This document shows, piece by piece, positions 1 to 4,369 of a stretch of 6,669 nucleotides of DNA. The stretch comes from an uncultured Collinsella sp. (GTDB taxonomy: Bacteria; Actinomycetota; Coriobacteriia; Coriobacteriales; Coriobacteriaceae). Made by a program: the position numbers and the translations under genes. The first letter of the stretch is position 1. The number at the start of each line of letters is the position of its first letter. The notes under the pieces were generated by a model. That model made no database searches and was not told the origin of the DNA. It saw nothing but the letters and a program-made list of their open reading frames with translations. Where the stretch lies: assembly GCA_902489855.1 (NCBI GenBank), contig CABUBS010000117.1, positions 1-6,669 on the forward strand, read 5' to 3'.

Positions 1-788
1 CAGATCGAGGTATCGGGCTCATGGCCAATGCCCGTCACCACAGGCACGGGGCAAGCCGCTACCGCACGGGCAAGGTCCTCGTCGTTGAAGGTCATGAGGT
101 CCTCGAAGGAACCGCCGCCGCGCACGAGCAAAATGCAATCGGGCGCGGGCGTGATGGCAGCGGCGCGGCGCAGACCCTCAATAAGCTCCGCCGGCGCGCC
201 CTCGCCTTGGACCTTGGCACCCACGCAAACGAGCTCGACAAGTGGGTTGCGACGGCGCAGCGTACGCTTGACGTCGTCGATCACGGCGCCCGAAAGCGAG
301 GTGACGACCGCCACGCGTGAGCAAAACACCGGAATGCGACGTTTGCGCGCCTCGTCCATCAGGCCCTCGCGACGCAGCTTTTCGGCCAGTTGTGCCACCT
401 GCTGACGCAGCAGACCCTCCCCCGCCAGCGAGAACGAACGGGCGACAAAGCTCATACGGCCCGTGGGCTTATAGAGATTGAAGCTGCCCTTAAAGCTCAC
501 CTGCATACCGTCGCGCAAGTCGAAGGTGCGCTTAAGATAGGCACCCTTCCAGATGATGCAATCGACGGCAGCCGAGTCGTCCTTGATCTGGAAGTAGCAG
601 TGGCCGCTTCGGGCATTGGGGCCACGAAAGCCCGTGACCTCGCCCAGGACGCTCAGCTGCGGAATGGCATCGAGCGCGCCAGCGGCGATCTCCACCGCCT
701 GGCTCACGCTGAGCTCCTTGCGCTCCTGCTCGTCCGAGCCGTCAAACTCGGCGGAAACGCTGTTGCCGGTTAGATTCCAGCCTGCCAC
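1..788 (-). CDS. xseA: Exodeoxyribonuclease VII large subunit (3' end outside window)
   Basis: Large subunit of exonuclease VII, which with the small XseB subunit degrades single-stranded DNA to oligonucleotides in the cytoplasm. About 262 residues are visible of the roughly 400-450 usual for the family. Residues 26-120 read as the N-terminal OB fold (ELSVSQAVE; VLGEVTGF; SGHCYFQIKDDSAAVDCIIW). The start of the catalytic domain follows: LAGEGLLRQQ at 121, VVTSLSGAVIDDV at 161, RGGGSFEDL at 223 and GIGHEPDTSI at 253. I chose the GTG at 788-786 because AAAGGAGG (800-793) lies 4 nt upstream. An in-frame ATG at 806-804 would add MTKGGC but has no ribosome binding site and would contain that motif within its own codons. 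The N-terminus is about 20 residues longer than many homologues before the OB fold. An xseB would be expected beyond the left edge, but that cannot be seen. Confidence 0.95.
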   Translation of the reverse strand, partial: MAGWNLTGNSVSAEFDGSDEQERKELSVSQAVEIAAGALDAIPQLSVLGEVTGFRGPNARSGHCYFQIKDDSAAVDCIIWKGAYLKRTFDLRDGMQVSFKGSFNLYKPTGRMSFVARSFSLAGEGLLRQQVAQLAEKLRREGLMDEARKRRIPVFCSRVAVVTSLSGAVIDDVKRTLRRRNPLVELVCVGAKVQGEGAPAELIEGLRRAAAITPAPDCILLVRGGGSFEDLMTFNDEDLARAVAACPVPVVTGIGHEPDTSI

Positions 789-808
789 GCAGCCTCCTTT
801 CGTCATCG

Positions 809-833
809 TGCACACGGGCTCCAGCCCTGTGCA
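809..833 (-). promoter_or_regulatory. Hairpin in the xseA mRNA leader
   Basis: TGCACA (809-814) pairs with TGTGCA (828-833) and GGGC (816-819) pairs with GCCC (824-827). This makes a 10-bp stem with one bulged base and a TCCA-type 4-nt loop. On the xseA transcript it sits 8 nt upstream of the AAAGGAGG ribosome binding site, so it could affect translation start or mRNA stability. The pairing is visible in the sequence; any regulatory role is inference. Confidence 0.4.
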
Positions 834-857
834 AATTCAAGTCCCACACATAGTACA

Positions 858-887
858 GCGCCGCGGGGACACAAATCCCCGCGGCGC
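858..887 (-). terminator. Terminator-like GC hairpin between the zinc peptidase gene and xseA
   Basis: A perfect 12-bp GC stem (858-869 with 876-887) closes a 6-nt loop and starts 16 nt after the zinc peptidase stop codon. No uridine run follows it on either strand, so classical intrinsic termination is doubtful. It could instead be a processing or 3'-end-stabilising stem, or a partial terminator. On the minus strand it is followed at once by TACTAT (855-850), a possible -10 box for xseA, but no convincing -35 lies at the right distance. Confidence 0.45.
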
Positions 888-903
888 CTGTCAGTCCAAG
901 CTC

Positions 904-1608
904 TTATCGGTTGGAGTTTCTGTTGTAACGAGCCATAAGGTAGAGCAGCTGAATAATCGAGGTGAGCGCCGCCGCCACGTAGGTGAGCGCAGCTGCCGTC
1001 AGTACCTTCTTGGCACCGTTGACCTGCTTGGAGCTCATACCCGACTGCTCGATATACGCCACGGCGCGGCGGCTGGCATCGATCTCGACCGGCAGCGTAA
1101 CCAGCTGGAACAGCACGCTAAACGAAAAGAAGATCAGCGCGAGGGTCGTGAGTCCCGCGATGTTCATGAACAGGCCCATAAGCAGCACGATCGTCCAGGT
1201 GTTCTGGGTAAAGTTGACAACCGGCACGAGGGCGCTGCGCACCTTCATCATGGCATAGCCGCTTTGGCGCTGGGCGGCATGGCCCGCCTCGTGGCAGGCG
1301 ACGGCAACGCTTGCCACCGAGCCGCCCGAGCGGTTGGCGTCCGACAGATACAGGTTGTTGTCCTGCGGGTTGTAATGGTCGGTGAGCTCGCCGGCAACGC
1401 CCTTGATACCCACGGCGTTGCAACCGTTGGCGTCGAGCATGCGGCGAGCAACCGCAGCGCCCGTGTCGCCGTCCGAGCGTACCTTGGACCACGTCTTGTA
1501 CGTCGAGTTGATATAGCTCTGCGCGGCAAGACCAAGCACCGTACAGACAAGAACAACCAGCAGGTACAGCGGGTCGATACCAAAGCCGTATCCATAGTAA
1601 TAGGGCAT
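904..1608 (-). CDS. YugP-type membrane zinc metallopeptidase
   Basis: Putative neutral zinc metallopeptidase of the YugP / Zn_peptidase_2 family, 234 residues, which is full length for the family. The zinc motif HEAGH is at residues 106-110 in the context VACHEAGHAAQ. The downstream LPVEIDASRRA (172-182) supplies a likely third ligand, Glu175, as is typical of this family. An N-terminal membrane segment spans about 12-29, two hydrophobic stretches lie at about 137-172, and a C-terminal one at about 203-225, so the active site is membrane-associated. The ATG at 1608-1606 is preferred over an upstream in-frame start at 1677 because GGAGG (1620-1616) lies 7 nt before it and the tyrosine/glycine-rich MPYYYGYGFG start is typical of the family. 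Substrates are unknown for most members. It lies between rnd and xseA on the same strand, but the gaps of 203 and 115 nt argue against tight coupling. Confidence 0.9.
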   Translation of the reverse strand: MPYYYGYGFGIDPLYLLVVLVCTVLGLAAQSYINSTYKTWSKVRSDGDTGAAVARRMLDANGCNAVGIKGVAGELTDHYNPQDNNLYLSDANRSGGSVASVAVACHEAGHAAQRQSGYAMMKVRSALVPVVNFTQNTWTIVLLMGLFMNIAGLTTLALIFFSFSVLFQLVTLPVEIDASRRAVAYIEQSGMSSKQVNGAKKVLTAAALTYVAAALTSIIQLLYLMARYNRNSNR

Positions 1609-1643
1609 GCGAATTCCTCCGAATCGAGTTACACGTTGGAGGC

Positions 1644-1649
1644 ATTCTA
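1644..1649 (-). promoter_or_regulatory. Possible -10 box for the zinc peptidase gene
   Basis: TAGAAT on the minus strand (1649-1644) matches the consensus -10 at five of six positions and would start transcription about 30 nt before the ATG. No good -35 is visible at 16-18 nt, so this is a weak call. If it is real, the inverted repeat at 1686-1793 lies just upstream of this promoter rather than within the transcript. Confidence 0.3.
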
Positions 1650-1685
1650 CCCACCGGAGCGGGACAAACGACCTCACCCCGATGT

Positions 1686-1793
1686 TGGTGGGACAAATTC
1701 ATCAGTAGTGCATGTCCCAGGTGTGACAGTCGCATCGAGTTCGTTGCCGCAAGCGACCCTGGGACTTACACTACTGATGAATTTGTCCCACCA
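1686..1793. repeat. 108-bp long inverted repeat, candidate MITE- or REP-like element
   Basis: Arms 1686-1710 and 1769-1793 are perfect 25-bp inverted repeats. After two mismatches in three positions, pairing resumes perfectly at 1714-1721 with 1758-1765, giving 34 of 36 matched arm positions around a 36-nt centre. The centre has its own GTCGC/GCGAC pairing (1729-1733 with 1753-1757). Each arm is itself a small inverted repeat (TGGGACA at 1689, TGTCCCA at 1713; TGGGAC at 1760, TGTCCCA at 1784), so the element can fold as one long hairpin or two small ones. No uridine run follows on either strand, which argues against a simple terminator. It fills most of the rnd to zinc-peptidase gap. A non-coding mobile element or palindromic repeat family is the best guess; copies elsewhere in the genome were not checked. 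Confidence 0.75.
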
Positions 1794-1811
1794 CTCGGCT
1801 GTTAGGCTTCC

Positions 1812-2945
1812 TTACAGCAATTCAATTTTGCCGTCTTTGACCGTCAACCCCATATTGCCCGAAAGCAAATCGTCCAGGCGCGAGCCCACGAGCTCAAAGC
1901 GCCAGCCTTCGCGCAGGGGGCTCTGCTCGGGATGCTCAATGTAGTCAGCCAGATCATCGCGCGAGGCAATGACTGAGGTTGCCACGCCCGAGCGCTCGGC
2001 AACCAGGCGAATGAGCGCATACATCAGGTCCGTCACGCTCTCCAGCTCCGGCGAGATCTGACGGTGTCCGCGCACCATGAGCGGCAGACGATCGTGCGGG
2101 CAGCTCGCGCCGCGCTTGATGGCCATGAGCGCGCCGTCCACGTCGCGCTCCCCCAGCTGGTCGGTACCGCGGATGCTGCGGAACTCCTCAACACGCACGG
2201 GATTGCGCTTAACCAGGGCCAGCAGCGTATCGTCGGACATAACCCACTTGCGCGGGATGTTGCGCCGCTCAGCGCGGTCCTCGCGCCAGGCGGCAAGCTC
2301 GCGCGCGATGCCCAGCTGATGGCGGCTGCACGAGTTGATGCGCTTGACCTTACGGAACGCCTCGTGACGGTCGGCGCGATAGTGCGACTCGTCAGCCAGC
2401 GGGCGTAGCTCGTCGAGCACCCAGTCCACGCGGCCCAGTTCGCGCAGGCGGCTCATCATCTCGGTATAGGCGACGATCAGGTACTTGACGTCATCAATCG
2501 CGTACTCAATCTGCTTGTCGGTCAGCGGGCGCCGCGACCAGTCGGTCAGCGATTCAGTCTTGGGCAGCGATACGCCGCAAAACGTCTGCACGAGCGCGCC
2601 GTACGAAATCTGCTGGCGCTCGCCCAAAAAGGCGGCGGCGACCTGCGTGTCAAAAATAGGACGCGGCAGCACGCCCACGGTATGGAGCATAACCTCCATG
2701 TCCTGCGAGCAGGCGTGGAACACCTTGGTCACGCTCTCGTCGGCCATGAGCTCGGCGAGCGGCGACAGGTCGTCGATCACCAGGGGGTCGATTGCGACGC
2801 TCTCGGCAGGGGTGGCAATCTGAACCAGGCACAGACGCGGATGGAACGTGCGCTCGCGCAAAAACTCGGTATCGACGGCAATCGCGTCGAACTCGCGGGC
2901 GCGCTGGCAAAAGTCGAGTAGAGCCTGATGTGTGGAAATGTACAT
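1812..2945 (-). CDS. rnd: Ribonuclease D
   Basis: A 3'-5' exoribonuclease of the DEDD family that trims tRNA precursors and other structured RNAs in the cytoplasm. The 377-residue protein has the exonuclease domain at about 1-170: Exo I is DTE (Asp25, Glu27), Exo II is in FHACSQDMEVM (Asp82), and Exo III is YAIDD (Tyr148, Asp152), the DEDDy signature. An HRDC RNA-binding domain follows at about 205-285 (LAAWREDRAERRNIPRKWV; SIRGTDQL), then a C-terminal region like the second helical domain of RNase D. The length is normal for the family. The ATG at 2945-2943 (MYISTHQALL) fits the usual N-terminus. An in-frame GTG at 2981 would add 12 residues and has no ribosome binding site. The ATG itself has only a weak upstream motif (GATGGG), so translation may be modest. 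It is divergent from the lipid kinase gene, with 98 bp between them. Confidence 0.95.
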   Translation of the reverse strand: MYISTHQALLDFCQRAREFDAIAVDTEFLRERTFHPRLCLVQIATPAESVAIDPLVIDDLSPLAELMADESVTKVFHACSQDMEVMLHTVGVLPRPIFDTQVAAAFLGERQQISYGALVQTFCGVSLPKTESLTDWSRRPLTDKQIEYAIDDVKYLIVAYTEMMSRLRELGRVDWVLDELRPLADESHYRADRHEAFRKVKRINSCSRHQLGIARELAAWREDRAERRNIPRKWVMSDDTLLALVKRNPVRVEEFRSIRGTDQLGERDVDGALMAIKRGASCPHDRLPLMVRGHRQISPELESVTDLMYALIRLVAERSGVATSVIASRDDLADYIEHPEQSPLREGWRFELVGSRLDDLLSGNMGLTVKDGKIELL

Positions 2946-3043
2946 ATCAACCCATCGAATAAGGTTAGGCCCGAAAAACACGGGTAGGATATCGGCATTG
3001 CCTTACAACTATACTCGGTTAGTCACAGAACGGGAACGTAAGT
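2946..3043. promoter_or_regulatory. Divergent promoter region between rnd and the lipid kinase gene
   Basis: This 98-bp gap must drive both genes. On the plus strand TATACT (3010-3015) is a good -10 box about 29 nt before the kinase ATG. On the minus strand TATAGT (3013-3008) overlaps it almost completely, so the two promoters may be mutually exclusive face-to-face sites. Neither has a clear TTGACA-like -35 at 16-18 nt (the minus-strand candidate is TTCCCG at 3036-3031). The kinase gene has a weak GGGA (3032-3035) 8 nt before its start. The -10 boxes are seen; promoter use is inferred. Confidence 0.4.
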
Positions 3044-3961
3044 ATGCGCTGCCTTATCATCCACAACCCGGCATCGGGCCCCAGCTCAGATGAAATCTAC
3101 GCATTCACGCACGCCCTCGCGCAGGGCGGCGACGAGGTCGTGATGCGTTTTATCGGCGATGGTATGGAACCCGAGGATGCCGTGGCGGACGTGCGCGAAT
3201 TCGATCGCGTGGTCGTTTCGGGCGGCGACGGCACCGTCTCCAACGTGCTCGACCAGATGCGCGGGTGCGGTGTCCCCACGCTCGTTTTCCCCTCTGGCAC
3301 AGCCTGCCTGTTCTTTAACAACATCGGTAATGCCCCCGAGGCAGCGGCGCTTGCCAAGGCTTGCCGCGCCGGTCGCACGGTCAAAGTGGACATGGGCGAG
3401 CTCTTTTGGCTCGACGAGAACGGCAACGAGAAGCGCCACGGCTTTATCATCATCGCCGGCTCGGGCTTCGACGCCGAGATCATGATGAAGGCCGCCCCCA
3501 CCAAAAACGACATCGGCGAGATCGCCTACTTCCTCTCCGCGCTCGCCACGCCCAACCCCACGGTGGCGCACTTTACTATTGAGCACGACGGCATTGTCGA
3601 GGAGCTCGACGGCATCTGCTGCATGGCCGGCAACACCTCGGTCATCCAAAACGACATCAACCTGTTCCCCGACTGCCGCATGAACGATGGCATGGTCGAC
3701 ATTGCGGTCATCGAACCCGTAAAAACTGTGCAGCTTCTACCGACTGTGATCACCGCTGCACTCGACCCCGCCGGCAAGGTACTCGGGCGCCCGCAGTTCA
3801 AGATCATCCAGACCAAGGAAGCCAAGATCACCTGCACCCCGTCGCTGGGCATGCAGTTCGATGGCGAGATCATCTCCAGCAACTCGGGCGTCTTTGGTGC
3901 CCGCGCACTTCCGCAATGCCTCGACCTCATCGTCGACGAATTCTCACCGCTCGGTAAATAG
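3044..3961 (+). CDS. Diacylglycerol/lipid kinase-family protein (YegS/BmrU-like)
   Basis: A member of the DAGK catalytic-domain family, whose enzymes use ATP to phosphorylate lipids such as diacylglycerol, undecaprenol-like or sphingoid substrates at the inner face of the membrane. The 305 residues match the usual length of about 300. Visible motifs are IIHNPASG (5-12), the nucleotide-binding SGGDGT (59-64), PSGTACLFFNN (83-93), AGSGFDAE (138-145), LFPDCRMNDGMVDIAVI (207-223) and QFDGE (271-275), which together place it firmly in the family. The family's usual GTxND(F/L)A is here GTACLFFNN, with Cys-Leu in place of Asn-Asp, so substrate or nucleotide handling may differ. There is no membrane segment or signal peptide, so it is cytoplasmic or peripheral. 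It is followed 9 nt later by a small membrane peptide, probably in the same transcript, and ends in a strong terminator. The exact lipid substrate cannot be told. Confidence 0.88.
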   Translation: MRCLIIHNPASGPSSDEIYAFTHALAQGGDEVVMRFIGDGMEPEDAVADVREFDRVVVSGGDGTVSNVLDQMRGCGVPTLVFPSGTACLFFNNIGNAPEAAALAKACRAGRTVKVDMGELFWLDENGNEKRHGFIIIAGSGFDAEIMMKAAPTKNDIGEIAYFLSALATPNPTVAHFTIEHDGIVEELDGICCMAGNTSVIQNDINLFPDCRMNDGMVDIAVIEPVKTVQLLPTVITAALDPAGKVLGRPQFKIIQTKEAKITCTPSLGMQFDGEIISSNSGVFGARALPQCLDLIVDEFSPLGK

Positions 3962-3970
3962 GAGGACCCC

Positions 3971-4063
3971 ATGAACGACAATCCCCTGCTCGGCTTTATC
4001 GTCATTGTTCTGGCCATGCTCGTCGGCTATGCGATCAACGTGATCCACCGTCGGAAGAAGTAA
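3971..4063 (+). CDS. 30-residue single-pass membrane peptide
   Basis: A short ORF reading MNDNPLLGFIVIVLAMLVGY then AINVIHRRKK and a TAA stop. AGGAGG (3960-3965) overlaps the stop codon of the lipid kinase gene and lies 5 nt before the ATG, the strongest ribosome binding site in this cluster, so translation is very likely. Residues 6-25 form one hydrophobic helix. The acidic/polar N-terminus and the basic HRRKK tail predict an N-out, C-in single span. No family is recognised. The 9-nt spacing and the shared terminator point to co-transcription with the kinase, so a partner or membrane-tethering role is possible, but that is inference. Confidence 0.75.
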   Translation: MNDNPLLGFIVIVLAMLVGYAINVIHRRKK

Positions 4064-4098
4064 TTCCACATTGGTATGACATTCATCCAATTATCGTC

Positions 4099-4140
4099 TC
4101 CCCCGCTGTTTATGCATTTGCCAAACAGCGGGGGATTTTC
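4099..4140 (+). terminator. Intrinsic terminator of the lipid kinase unit
   Basis: A perfect 13-bp stem (4099-4111 with 4123-4135; core CCCCCGCTGTTT pairing AAACAGCGGGGG) with an 11-nt loop, followed by ATTTTCATTT. It begins 36 nt after the stop of the small membrane peptide. GC-rich stem plus T-rich tail makes this a convincing Rho-independent terminator for the plus strand. Confidence 0.88.
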
Positions 4141-4184
4141 ATTTCGGGTATTTCCAGACGCTTTATTCAGGTGCAGTAATTGCA

Positions 4185-4330
4185 GGGCGTCTTTATTTGG
4201 CTAAAGCTACAGACTGAGTATAATTAACCACTCATCGCATATTTCATTACGCTTATCGAGTAAGTATCTTTCATAGATGAATATTGTTTCCAGTTCGTTA
4301 CGCTAGTGGGGTGTCTTTATTGGCTGAAGC
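4185..4330 (+). repeat. Imperfect 22-bp direct repeat flanking the C69 promoter and leader
   Basis: GGGCGTCTTTATTTGGCTAA (beginning at 4185, continuing AGC to 4207) recurs at 4309-4330 as GGGTGTCTTTATTGGCTGAA then GC, with one missing T and two substitutions. The spacing is 124 bp. The first copy contains the -35 box of the promoter and the second lies at the base of the leader hairpin. A weaker look-alike is at 4157-4171. This could be a duplicated regulator site or a relic of promoter duplication. The intervening span is non-coding. Confidence 0.5.
4197..4224 (+). promoter_or_regulatory. Promoter for the C69 dipeptidase gene
   Basis: TTGGCT (4197-4202) matches four of six -35 positions, and a perfect TATAAT (4219-4224) follows after 16 bp. 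Transcription would start near 4231, leaving an untranslated leader of about 139 nt. This is the best sigma-70-type promoter in the window. The rest of the 4136-4369 gap holds no ORF that I can support. Confidence 0.7.
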
Positions 4331-4350
4331 CCTCTGGCGACAGAGGGCTT
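4327..4350 (+). promoter_or_regulatory. Leader hairpin just before the C69 ribosome binding site
   Basis: A perfect 10-bp stem (4327-4336 with 4341-4350) is capped by a GCGA tetraloop, a stable GNRA type. It ends 10 nt before GGAGG (4361-4365). Only a short TTT follows, so termination would be weak. It may stabilise the leader or modulate initiation. No known riboswitch consensus was recognised in the leader. Confidence 0.5.
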
Positions 4351-4369
4351 TCGCACGCTGGGAGGGATT

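Noticed and set aside
841..847. GTGGGAC-type words near xseA and at 6345-6351 as further copies of the intergenic palindrome
   Set aside because: Only seven bases match and flanking bases differ, so these are too short to call dispersed copies.
616..1944. A 442-codon open frame on the plus strand
   Set aside because: It lies antisense to xseA, the zinc peptidase gene and the end of rnd. Its translation is rich in Arg, His and Ser with no recognisable domain, while the opposite strand carries clear family motifs.
2943..2981. GTG at 2981 as the start of ribonuclease D
   Set aside because: It has no ribosome binding site and would add 12 residues ahead of the usual family N-terminus; the ATG at 2945 fits better.
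4156..4192. AGACGC/GCGTCT pairing followed by TTTATTT as a second terminator
   Set aside because: The stem is only 6 bp with a 25-nt loop and lies after a much stronger terminator, just before a promoter.
4225..4369. A known riboswitch in the C69 leader
   Set aside because: I compared it by eye with common classes (c-di-GMP, cobalamin, glycine, SAM, T-box) and found no matching conserved core; only the simple GCGA hairpin is solid.
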